A stretch of DNA of 5,443 nt from Candidatus Latescibacterota bacterium. Its GTDB lineage: Bacteria; Latescibacterota; UBA2968; GCA-2709665. The notes under the pieces are model-generated. The model worked only from the letters and a program-made list of their open reading frames with translations, searched no databases and was not told where the DNA came from. This document shows positions 1-5,443 of the stretch, piece after piece. The stretch lies in contig JASLMQ010000189.1 in assembly GCA_030746455.1 (NCBI GenBank), positions 1 through 5,443 on the forward strand, given 5' to 3'. Within the stretch, counting starts at the first letter, position 1. Every line of letters begins with the position of its first letter. The position numbers were made by a program, and so were the translations under genes.

Positions 1-452
1 AGGTCCACCGTCGCGCCGTCGTAGGCGCCCCAGGGCCACCAGTGGTCGGCGTTGGCGCTGGTGCCGGTGTCGACGAAGAGGCAGTCGTGACGACGGGTGT
101 AGGCGATGCTGGTCAGGCCCGTTGCCTTGTCGAGCGTCAGCACCGTCTCCCAGGCGCCCGCGGTCGCGTCCCAACCCTGGAGCTCGCCGGTGCGCCAGTT
201 GCCCCACGCGAGGATCGCCACGCTGTCGGTCAGGTGCATCCAGCCGGCCGCGCCGGTGCGCCAGGCGAGCGTCATCTGCGCTGGAGGGCTGCCGTCAACG
301 CCGCGCCACATATGGCGCGGGCTGGGATAGCTGTCGGGGTGCGCCCGCTCGATCCCGTAGTCATAGAGGGGATCGAGGGTCCAGGTCTCGCTGCGCCGGA
401 TCGGCCCATCGCGCATGGAGATTTTCAGGCCCTTGTTGAGCCAGGCGGGGTC
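1..452 (-). other. Unidentified Trp-rich C-terminal segment of the transporter ORF
   Basis: This segment encodes about 150 residues downstream of the transporter break. It stays open in the same frame, has G/C-rich third positions like a real gene, and carries no membrane span. It holds about 12 tryptophans. Patterns such as AWGNWRTGELQGWD followed by GAWETVLTL alternate strand-like stretches with W, G and D turns, as in beta-propeller, sialidase-like or lectin-like domains, or in some phage tail proteins. I do not recognise the family. The true domain continues beyond the left edge. It may be the 3' part of a different gene joined to the transporter by rearrangement or by misassembly. Confidence 0.6.
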
Positions 453-1286
453 GGCGCCGAGGGTGTAGGGGAAGATCTGCTGGACCGTGAGGATGCCCGC
501 CCCGACGAGCGGGATGGCCAGGGAGGTCGTGATCGAGCTGCTCTGGACGAGCGCGGTCAGCACCAGGCCGGACAGCATGGCTAGCACGGGAGCCCCGAAC
601 AGGTACCTGTTGAGGACCCGCTCCGCCCGGGTGACGACCAGACCTCTGGCGAGGTCGACCATGAACTTGAGGGACACGAACATCAGCACCAGCGAGATGA
701 TCAGGCAGAGCCAGGCCGAGTTGCCCATAAGATCCAGGAGCTGGTGCACAGCTGGACCGACGACGAGTTTGATAGGGCTGGCGAACTTCAGGCCGCCTAG
801 GTCTGCGAACCCGGCCGCGGCCGCCTCCGCGAGATGTCGCAGGAAGCCGAAGCCGATCTCGAGCGGAAACAGAATGAGGACGGCGATCACGTTGAAGAAG
901 TCGTGAACGGTTGCCCCCCCGAGCGCGCGCCGGAATTCCTCCCTCCGCGTGATGTGGCCCAGGGAGACGAGCGTCGCCGTTACGCTGGTACCGATATTCG
1001 CGCCCATAATGATGGGCACCGCACCCGCTACGGTCAGTCCGCCGCCAGCAACGAGCCCGACCGCGATGGACGTGGTTGTGGACGAGCTCTGAACCAGCGT
1101 GGTTGCCAGGATCCCGGCGAACAGGCCGCACAGGGGGCTTGACGTGGTCTGGACGAGCTGTTGAGCGAACCCGGCCCCGAACAGCTTGAACGAGCTGGAC
1201 ATCAGGCCGATGCTCACAAGGAACAGATAAAGCACACCTGCCATCAGGACCAGCTGCAGCCATGCCTTCCAGGTGTCCCTGGACAT
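1..1286 (-). CDS. Na/Pi-cotransporter family membrane protein, broken in repeat 2 and fused in frame to a Trp-rich domain (partial)
   Basis: The frame is open for 428 codons from the ATG at 1286 to the left edge, with no stop in the window. Residues 1-278 read as a bacterial Na+/phosphate symporter-like protein (Na_Pi_cotrans family), an inner-membrane carrier built from two inverted repeats. Repeat 1 has the QSSS motif at residues 66-69 (LVQSSSTTTS) and GANIGTSVTA at 95-104. Repeat 2 has QSSS at 248-251 (LVQSSSITTS) and then FPYTLGA at 272-278. Hydrophobic spans lie near 10-29, 52-64, 78-94, 130-148, 190-209, 235-247 and 256-268. Family members continue after YTLGA with N-(I/L)-GTT and further membrane helices. 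Here residue 279 onward is DPAWLNKG and an unrelated soluble sequence. The ATG at 1286 is preferred to the in-frame ATG at 1298 because GGGAGG (1296-1291) lies just upstream of it. The gene is divergent from the 1511 gene. As drawn, the carrier lacks part of its second repeat, so transport function is doubtful. Family assignment is firm; the fusion being biological is uncertain. Confidence 0.85.
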   Translation of the reverse strand, partial: MSRDTWKAWLQLVLMAGVLYLFLVSIGLMSSSFKLFGAGFAQQLVQTTSSPLCGLFAGILATTLVQSSSTTTSIAVGLVAGGGLTVAGAVPIIMGANIGTSVTATLVSLGHITRREEFRRALGGATVHDFFNVIAVLILFPLEIGFGFLRHLAEAAAAGFADLGGLKFASPIKLVVGPAVHQLLDLMGNSAWLCLIISLVLMFVSLKFMVDLARGLVVTRAERVLNRYLFGAPVLAMLSGLVLTALVQSSSITTSLAIPLVGAGILTVQQIFPYTLGADPAWLNKGLKISMRDGPIRRSETWTLDPLYDYGIERAHPDSYPSPRHMWRGVDGSPPAQMTLAWRTGAAGWMHLTDSVAILAWGNWRTGELQGWDATAGAWETVLTLDKATGLTSIAYTRRHDCLFVDTGTSANADHWWPWGAYDGATVD

Positions 1287-1510
1287 GCTCCCTCCCATTT
1301 TCGGCTGCGAAACGCCCTCGATGTGAGTGCCCTCAAACACTACCGTGGCTCAGGCGATCTGCAGATCCCAGATCCGGATGTCCACTTGGCTTCGCGGTCG
1401 GGCATCTCACGTACTGGTATCGTGGCTGTTTCCTATAGTTAACGATCGCCCCAATTCAGCAGGATGTCAAGGCCAGACCCTGGTGGGCGAAGCCGAGAGG
1501 GGAATGATTG
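1287..1510. promoter_or_regulatory. Divergent intergenic region with candidate operator palindrome
   Basis: These about 220 bases separate the minus-strand transporter gene from the plus-strand aminotransferase gene and should hold both promoters. GATCTGCAGATC (1356-1367) is a perfect 12-bp palindrome. It overlaps a tandem direct repeat of CAGATCC (1362-1368 and 1369-1375) and is followed by the 8-bp palindrome ATCCGGAT (1372-1379). An imperfect inverted repeat with one bulged base lies at 1408-1424. TATAGT (1434-1439) could be a -10 element for the plus-strand genes, but no good -35 lies at the usual distance. No riboswitch or small gene is evident. Confidence 0.4.
1291..1296 (-). promoter_or_regulatory. 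Ribosome binding site of the transporter gene
   Basis: GGGAGG on the minus strand lies 4 nt upstream of the ATG at 1286-1284. It overlaps the codons after the alternative ATG at 1298, so the 1286 start is favoured. The spacing is a little short. Confidence 0.55.
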
Positions 1511-2476
1511 ATGGGCGCTCTGGCGATAGTAGGCGGACCCAGGACGGTGCCCGAAAACCACGCCCACGAGCTCGCCTGGACTCAGATGATCGAGGAAGAG
1601 GCCGAGGCCGTTGCCGGGATGGTGCGCCAAGGCAATCTGTCCACCCCGGGCGGCAATGAGATCATCAAGCAGTTCGAACGAGAGATCTCCGACTGCTGGG
1701 GCGTGCGATATGCCCTATGTACACCCAACGGTACGGCCGCGATTCACTCCGGGCTCTTCGCCTGCGGCGTGGGCCCCGGCGATGAAGTCATCGTCCAGTC
1801 CTACACGCATCCCTTCTCCGTCCTGCCCATCCTGGCCGTTGGTGCGGTGCCGGTCTTCGCGGACATCCATCCCGACACCCTTTCGATCGATCTGGATGAT
1901 CTGGAGCGCAAGATCACGTCCGGGACCCGTGCGATCATCCCCGTCGCTGGAGGACGCCGGATCACGGACATCCGGGCGATCATGGAGATCGCTCGCAGGC
2001 ACGAGCTCAAAGTCGTGGAGGACTCCTGCACCTGCTTCTGTGAGAGGGTCGAGGGGAAGCATTACCGAACGTTCGGTCAGGCAGGCAATCTGAGTCTCCA
2101 GATCCGCAAGATGCTGGGATCGGGCGAAGGGGGTGTCGTTTTCACCGATGACGAGGAGGTGTATGAGCGCGCCACGCTCCTGGGCCACTACGAACGCGTT
2201 CCGGACCTTCCCGGCGAGCGCCTTCGAGACTTCGGGGCCATGGCCCTGGGGTTCAAGTATCGCATGAGCCCCGTCACCGCCGCGATCGCCCGAATCAAGC
2301 TGGGGCACCTGGAACGACGGCCACCGATGCTGCGAAATCCACCCACGGTCCCGGCACCCTACCCGTCACCGAGGCCATCCAGGCCCGTGGGTGGGAGCAT
2401 CGGGACCGGATCACGCTGCCCTGTCTCGCGCATGTTTCGGATGAGACGGTGGATCACTACATCGACGCATTCCTGA
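1511..2476 (+). pseudogene. DegT/DnrJ/EryC1/StrS-family PLP aminotransferase homologue, frameshifted and internally deleted
   Basis: The start is ATG 1511, preceded by AGGGG (1498-1502) with an 8-nt spacer; a TTG at 1508 is in frame but less likely. Residues 1-270 match the PLP-dependent fold-type I aminotransferases that usually aminate nucleotide-linked keto-sugars or related cyclic ketones. Visible features are TPNGTAAIHSGL (71-82, PLP-phosphate region), GDEVIVQSYTHPFSVLPIL (90-108), VVED with Asp171 (expected partner of the PLP ring nitrogen), and SLQIRKMLGSGEGG with Lys200 as the expected Schiff-base lysine. LGHYERV and GFKYRMSP follow, as in this family. After GHLERR (residue 270, base 2320) the in-frame reading becomes a proline/arginine-rich tail without family character and stops at 2476. 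The genuine C-terminus is in another frame (2317-2508). Roughly 60-110 residues appear to be missing between the two parts, judged from usual lengths near 370-430. The product is probably non-functional unless the break is an assembly error. The substrate is unknown. It is the first gene of a likely three-gene operon. Confidence 0.8.
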
Positions 2477-2508
2477 AGGTGGCCGCGAACCTGGATGCCC
2501 TACGGTAG
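2317..2508 (+). pseudogene. C-terminal remnant of the DegT-family aminotransferase in a shifted frame
   Basis: A 63-codon reading from about 2317 to the TAG at 2506-2508 contains GPGTLPVTEAI, then ITLPCLAHVSDETVDHYIDAFLKV. This is the normal end of DegT-family proteins: a 'CPVAEA'-like motif, then 'LPL.P.ls.eeVd.vi.a...'. It overlaps the end of the preceding frame and is offset from it by one base (equivalently plus two). It has no start codon or ribosome binding site of its own. It is therefore the tail of the same gene, separated by an internal deletion whose length is not a multiple of three. The junction lies near 2315-2325. It ends 39 nt before the next gene. Confidence 0.8.
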
Positions 2509-2537
2509 GCAGAGGATTCGCAATCGCTCTGTATGAG

Positions 2538-2542
2538 GGAGG
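2538..2542 (+). promoter_or_regulatory. Ribosome binding site of the aldo/keto-reductase-like gene
   Basis: GGAGG followed by a 5-nt spacer and ATG 2548 makes 2548 the likely start. The upstream in-frame ATG at 2533 has no such sequence before it, and the RBS would lie inside its reading frame. Confidence 0.65.
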
Positions 2543-2547
2543 AACGA

Positions 2548-3360
2548 ATGCACACATTGAGCGGGACACCCCACAGTCGGCTGGGCCTTGGGGCGAACCC
2601 GGACACAGGTGACGGCTTTGCCGAGGTGGCCTATGCGGCCGGCGTGAACTTCTTCTTCTTCTACAACCTGTCCTTCACCGGGATGCTGGACGGGTTGGAG
2701 CGCCTGGTACGCGACAGCCGGGAATCCGTGATTCTGGCAACGGGTACAGAGAAGCGGAATCCGTCGGACATGCGCGCCGACCTGGACGAGGCGCGAAGCC
2801 GCCTGGGTGTCGATGTGATCGACCTCTTCTACGCCCAGTACATCTCCCCCTCCGATGACATGGAGGCGGTGCTCGGGAAGGATGGCGTCATCGACGAGAT
2901 CGCGCGATGGCGGGACGAGGGGAAGGTGCGATATGTGGGCGCCACGGCCCACAACCGGCCGCTGTCCGTGAAGCTCATCGAGAGCGGCCGGATCGATGTG
3001 CTGATGCATCGCTACAACATGGCGCACCGCGGCTCGGAGGAGCAGGTGCTGCCCGCCGCGATAGAGGCGGGTGTTCCCGTGGCCGCATTCACCTGCACGC
3101 GGTGGGGATCGCTGCTCGAGGGGCACGCCGATTGGGGCGGGCCAGTGCCCTCGGCCGCGGACTGCTACAGGTATGTGCTCAACCATCCTGCCGTCCAGCT
3201 GGCCATGATGTCGCCGGCCAGCCCGGCACATCTCGAGGAGGACCTCTGCGTCCTTGGCGACGGCGGTGGCGCCGATGCCGAGCAAATCGCCCGGTGGGAG
3301 GCCTACGGCGAGCTGGTCCACGGCAAGGGCGACGACTCGTACGAAACAGATTGGCCTTGA
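2548..3360 (+). CDS. Aldo/keto-reductase-fold protein lacking a recognisable catalytic tetrad
   Basis: The product is 270 residues, slightly short for aldo/keto reductases (about 280-330), which are cytosolic NAD(P)H-dependent carbonyl reductases with a TIM-barrel fold. The family framework is clear: GLGANPDTGDGFAEVAYAAG (13-32), DEARSRLGVDVIDLF (80-94), GKVRYVGATAHN (125-136), MHRYNM (153-158), EEQVLPAAIEAGVPVAAFTC (164-183), RWGSLL (185-190), and NHPAVQLAMMSPASPAHLEEDL (212-233), which matches the cofactor-side 'HPAV..vi.ga..p.hleeN' segment. The usual Asp and Tyr of 'FFDTAxxYG' are replaced by FFFFYNLSF (35-43). The usual Lys of 'LATK' is Gly66 in LATGT. The usual His of 'DLYxxH' aligns with Gln97 in DLFYAQY. 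Tyr39, Tyr95 and Tyr98 are nearby but out of register. It may be a divergent subfamily with other chemistry, such as a lyase, an isomerase or a binding protein. It sits 39 nt after the aminotransferase remnant and 63 nt before the beta-helix gene, which suggests co-transcription. Fold is confident; the reaction is unknown. Confidence 0.85.
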   Translation: MHTLSGTPHSRLGLGANPDTGDGFAEVAYAAGVNFFFFYNLSFTGMLDGLERLVRDSRESVILATGTEKRNPSDMRADLDEARSRLGVDVIDLFYAQYISPSDDMEAVLGKDGVIDEIARWRDEGKVRYVGATAHNRPLSVKLIESGRIDVLMHRYNMAHRGSEEQVLPAAIEAGVPVAAFTCTRWGSLLEGHADWGGPVPSAADCYRYVLNHPAVQLAMMSPASPAHLEEDLCVLGDGGGADAEQIARWEAYGELVHGKGDDSYETDWP

Positions 3361-3423
3361 GGGGTAGACAACCAGAGGTAGCCACGACAGCTGGATCGCT
3401 CGAGCCTGAAGGGAGGCAGCCGG

Positions 3424-5073
3424 ATGGGGGTACGCGCACGGGTGGTGTTGATCGCCACGCTGTTTATCGCTCTTCAGCAGCAAGTCACAGCAGACCGTCT
3501 GGAGCTGGTCAACCACGTCGATCTGTGGACCGGCAGCCCGGTACGCAGCTCTGACGCATCGGGCCTGACCTACCATCCCTCCAGCGGCCACCTGCTCATC
3601 GCCGACTCCGAGATCAGCGAGTACGGCGATGCAACCGACGCGGACGGCGAGCGCATCTTCACGGGTCACAATCTCTTCGAGGTATCACTGGACCTCCGGA
3701 CACGCGTCGGTGCCTTTCTGGCTGCTCCAGGAACCGGGATCGCCGAGTTCGGGGCGAACGGCACCTTCGTCCAGTCCTTCGACTTCTCGTTTCTCGATGG
3801 AACGGGCGTCACCCCACTTCTGACCGGCGGCCTGACGTTCGCCCCCTCCTCCGACCCGAATGACCATCCCGGTACCCACTCCATCTACATCTCGCACCGC
3901 GGCACCGACAATGGAGCATTCCCCGAGAAGAACACGCTTGACGGCGCGATCAGCGAGGTCCGGCTGGTGCGCGAGCGCAAGCCTTCGAGCCCAATCCGTG
4001 TGCCTGCCGACCATTCCACGATCCAGGGAGCCATCGACGCGGCCGCTGACGGCGACACCATCATCGTGTCTCCGGGACTCTACCAGGAATCCCTAGTACT
4101 GGCCGACAAGACGATCGCCCTGGTGTCGAAGCACTTCCTGACGGGCCGGCCCGACGCCATCGCGGAGACGATCATCGACGGCGACGGGGGAGATAACGTC
4201 ATCAAGGTGACGGATACCGTCGGTCTGGAGACGACCATCAGCGGCTTCACCATCCGGAATGCGGACGATGGAATCACGGCCTACGGGTCTTTCCGACTGA
4301 CGCACTGCCACATCACGCAGACAGCCGACGGCATCGACTTCGAACGCGGTGGGGGCCTTGTGCGCTACTGCCGCTTCACGCACAACCGCGATGACGGCAT
4401 CGATCTTGACGGCCCCACGGCCGCCACCGTCGAGCACTGCGAGATCGTCGACAACAACGACGATGGAATCGAGATCCGTCTCCACCCGTACACCGGCGAG
4501 ACGCTGCGCGTCCACATCCGCAACAACCGGATCGAGCGGAACGGCGAAGACGGCATCCAGCTGATCGACTACGACACCGTCTCGGATCGAACCTTCGTGA
4601 TCGAGGGGAATGTCATTGCGGACAATGCGATGGTCGGGATCGGCTGCATGGGGGGCTCGAACACCCGCGAGGACTACTCAGGAGCGCCCATACCGGAGCC
4701 GATCCAGGTGTTCAACAACACGTTCGCCGATAACGGTCACCACATCACCGGTGGCGCGAACCTCCTGGGAGTGAACAACATCTTCCAGGGCGCCGCTATG
4801 CTCGCTATCAAACGTGTCGCGGGCAAATCTCGATTCCACCGGAATCTGTTCTGGCGCAATACGGATCATCAACAGGATTCGAACGTCGAGCTGAAGGGCA
4901 TGGTGCAGGTCGACCCACTCCTCGATGCCGATCGGCTGCTTAGAGAAGGCAGCCCGGCCATCGACGCGGGGATCGCTCGGGTCACCTGGCAGGGAGAGGC
5001 GCTGAAGGTCGTGCATCCCGCCGAGATCCGTGGCACCGCGCCCGACCTCGGGGCATTCGAGCGGGCACGCTAG
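3424..5073 (+). CDS. Secreted propeller-like plus right-handed beta-helix protein
   Basis: The product is 549 residues. ATG 3424 follows GGGAGG (3411-3416) with a 7-nt spacer. Residues 1-23 form a signal peptide: Arg at 4 and 6, hydrophobic core 7-17, probable cleavage after VTA. Residues 25-182 resemble an NHL/esterase-type beta-propeller: SSDASGLTYHPSSGHLLIADSE, NLFEVSLD, NGTFVQSFDFS, GGLTFAPSSDPNDHPGTHSIYISHRG. Only two or three blades' worth is present. Residues 191-480 are a right-handed parallel beta-helix (NosD/pectin-lyase-like). It opens with IRVPADHSTIQGAIDAAADGD, then repeated coils with an acidic DGI turn at 282, 302, 324, 347 and 376 and asparagine ladders such as IRNNRIERN and VFNNTFADN. 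It ends with SPAIDAG (510-516) and PDLGAFE (540-546), a common finish in exported beta-helix proteins. It probably acts in the periplasm or outside the cell on a polysaccharide, or as an adhesin. No catalytic triad is recognisable and no C-terminal sorting signal is seen. It is the last gene of the likely operon, with a hairpin 47 nt downstream. Confidence 0.88.
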   Translation: MGVRARVVLIATLFIALQQQVTADRLELVNHVDLWTGSPVRSSDASGLTYHPSSGHLLIADSEISEYGDATDADGERIFTGHNLFEVSLDLRTRVGAFLAAPGTGIAEFGANGTFVQSFDFSFLDGTGVTPLLTGGLTFAPSSDPNDHPGTHSIYISHRGTDNGAFPEKNTLDGAISEVRLVRERKPSSPIRVPADHSTIQGAIDAAADGDTIIVSPGLYQESLVLADKTIALVSKHFLTGRPDAIAETIIDGDGGDNVIKVTDTVGLETTISGFTIRNADDGITAYGSFRLTHCHITQTADGIDFERGGGLVRYCRFTHNRDDGIDLDGPTAATVEHCEIVDNNDDGIEIRLHPYTGETLRVHIRNNRIERNGEDGIQLIDYDTVSDRTFVIEGNVIADNAMVGIGCMGGSNTREDYSGAPIPEPIQVFNNTFADNGHHITGGANLLGVNNIFQGAAMLAIKRVAGKSRFHRNLFWRNTDHQQDSNVELKGMVQVDPLLDADRLLREGSPAIDAGIARVTWQGEALKVVHPAEIRGTAPDLGAFERAR

Positions 5074-5119
5074 AAACGGCCGCTGCAAGGCCCGCACAGG
5101 TCGAACCCGATACACGGGC

Positions 5120-5152
5120 AAGGCCACCGGATGTGCATCGTCCGGTGGCCTT
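5120..5152 (+). terminator. Hairpin between convergent genes, probable terminator
   Basis: AAGGCCACCGGA (5120-5131) and TCCGGTGGCCTT (5141-5152) form a perfect 12-bp stem with a 9-nt loop. The tail reads TTTGGGTTG on the plus strand, so the T-tract is weak; on the minus strand there is no T-run beyond TT. It lies 47 nt after the beta-helix stop and 45 nt after the stop of the minus-strand receiver gene, so it may end transcripts from both sides. Confidence 0.75.
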
Positions 5153-5196
5153 TGGGTTGCCTCTGAAGCTGGGACTGACGGTCCAAACTCAGGCCA

Positions 5197-5443
5197 TCAT
5201 TGATCCGGGTCACCCAGCAGGTCGTCGACGGCCTGCAAGAGCTCTGCCTGTCCCACCGGCTTGGCCATCGTGAGCGAGGCCCCGTTACTGTCCGCGAGGT
5301 CGAGAAGCTCGGAACCCCAACCCGTGATGGCGATCGACTTCAGGTCCGGAAACCGCTCCTTCAGCTCCCGGATTGCCTCGTATCCGTGCTTCTTCGGCAT
5401 CGCCATATCGGTGATCATCACGTCGGCCGGCTCACGCCGGTAC
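5197..5443 (-). CDS. Response-regulator receiver domain, C-terminal part (partial)
   Basis: The frame is open from the right edge to the TGA at 5199-5197, giving 81 residues with no start in the window; the GTG at 5421 lies inside the domain and is not a credible start. The product is the C-terminal two thirds of a CheY-like receiver, which takes a phosphoryl group from a sensor histidine kinase. PADVMITDMAMP carries the phospho-acceptor Asp (residue 12 of the visible part), with Pro16 after it. SIAITG supplies the conserved Thr (40) and MAKPV the conserved Lys (61). The final helix ELLQAVDDLLG ends the domain, and only a few residues follow. It is therefore either a stand-alone receiver or the last domain of a hybrid kinase. 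The gene converges on the beta-helix gene and shares the intervening hairpin. A link between this regulator and the operon is not shown by the sequence. Confidence 0.9.
   Translation of the reverse strand, partial: YRREPADVMITDMAMPKKHGYEAIRELKERFPDLKSIAITGWGSELLDLADSNGASLTMAKPVGQAELLQAVDDLLGDPDQ

Noticed and set aside
42..584. 180-codon plus-strand ORF at the left end
   Set aside because: It lies antisense to the better-supported minus-strand frame, is Ala/Gly/Arg-rich, has no RBS and no motif.
361..1263. 300-codon minus-strand ORF inside the transporter region
   Set aside because: It is in a different frame from the transporter, is rich in Arg/Pro/Gly/His, and has no family character. The frame starting at 1286 shows the QSSS and GANIGT motifs, so this is a shadow.
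1411..1439. Sigma-70-type promoter ending in TATAGT (1434-1439)
   Set aside because: No acceptable -35 lies 16-18 nt upstream, so it is mentioned only as a weak -10 candidate within the intergenic entry.
1915..1995. Possible second frameshift in the aminotransferase at PVAGGRRITD
   Set aside because: The neighbouring frames give no better family match here, and the in-frame reading keeps the expected length, so divergence is the simpler explanation.
1715..2308. 197-codon minus-strand ORF opposite the aminotransferase
   Set aside because: It is a shadow of the conserved DegT-family frame, with His/Asp/Arg-rich composition and no motif.
2500..3669. 389-codon minus-strand ORF opposite the AKR-like gene
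   Set aside because: Its length comes from high G+C content. It spans two plus-strand genes that have good RBSs and family motifs, and it has no recognisable motif of its own.
4093..4515. 140-codon minus-strand ORF opposite the beta-helix
   Set aside because: Its apparent Val/Asp repeats are the antisense of the repeated beta-helix coils.
4264..4560. Repeated GACGATGGAATC / GACGGCATC sequences as a possible DNA repeat array
   Set aside because: They are the codons of the recurring DGI turn in the beta-helix protein, with spacing set by the coil length, not a CRISPR or other DNA-level array.

Overview
This is a G+C-rich bacterial window with strong G/C preference at third codon positions. 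It has no tRNA, rRNA, CRISPR array or insertion sequence that I can recognise. The gene mix (DegT-type aminotransferase, aldo/keto reductase homologue, exported beta-helix protein with a 'SPAIDAG...PDLGAFE' tail, Na/Pi-cotransporter-type membrane protein, receiver domain) resembles environmental bacteria such as Planctomycetota, Latescibacterota, Gemmatimonadota or deltaproteobacterial lineages. The sequence does not settle the phylum.

Layout. (1) Positions 1-1286, minus strand: a Na/Pi-cotransporter-family membrane protein that is intact for 278 residues. It breaks off inside the second conserved repeat and continues in frame into an unrelated, tryptophan-rich, non-membrane sequence that runs off the left edge. 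(2) 1287-1510: a divergent intergenic region with a perfect 12-bp palindrome. (3) 1511-5073, plus strand: three co-directional genes with 39-63 nt gaps, probably one operon. The first is a DegT/DnrJ/EryC1/StrS aminotransferase homologue broken by an internal deletion and frameshift. The second is an aldo/keto-reductase-fold protein in which the family's catalytic tetrad is not recognisable. The third is a secreted protein with an N-terminal propeller-like region and a C-terminal right-handed beta-helix. (4) 5120-5152: a perfect 12-bp-stem hairpin between convergent genes. (5) 5197-5443, minus strand: the C-terminal 81 residues of a response-regulator receiver domain, cut by the right edge.

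How the genes may work together: the plus-strand genes pair two intracellular small-molecule (probably sugar-type) enzyme homologues with an exported beta-helix protein of a fold common in carbohydrate-binding or carbohydrate-cleaving proteins. A role in making or handling an unusual sugar or surface glycan is an inference only.

The most striking feature is that two genes (transporter and aminotransferase) are clearly interrupted, and the propeller part of a third looks short. This may be real gene decay or rearrangement, or an assembly artefact. Raw reads across 445-460 and 2310-2330 would decide. I found no convincing complete new defence or mobile system.
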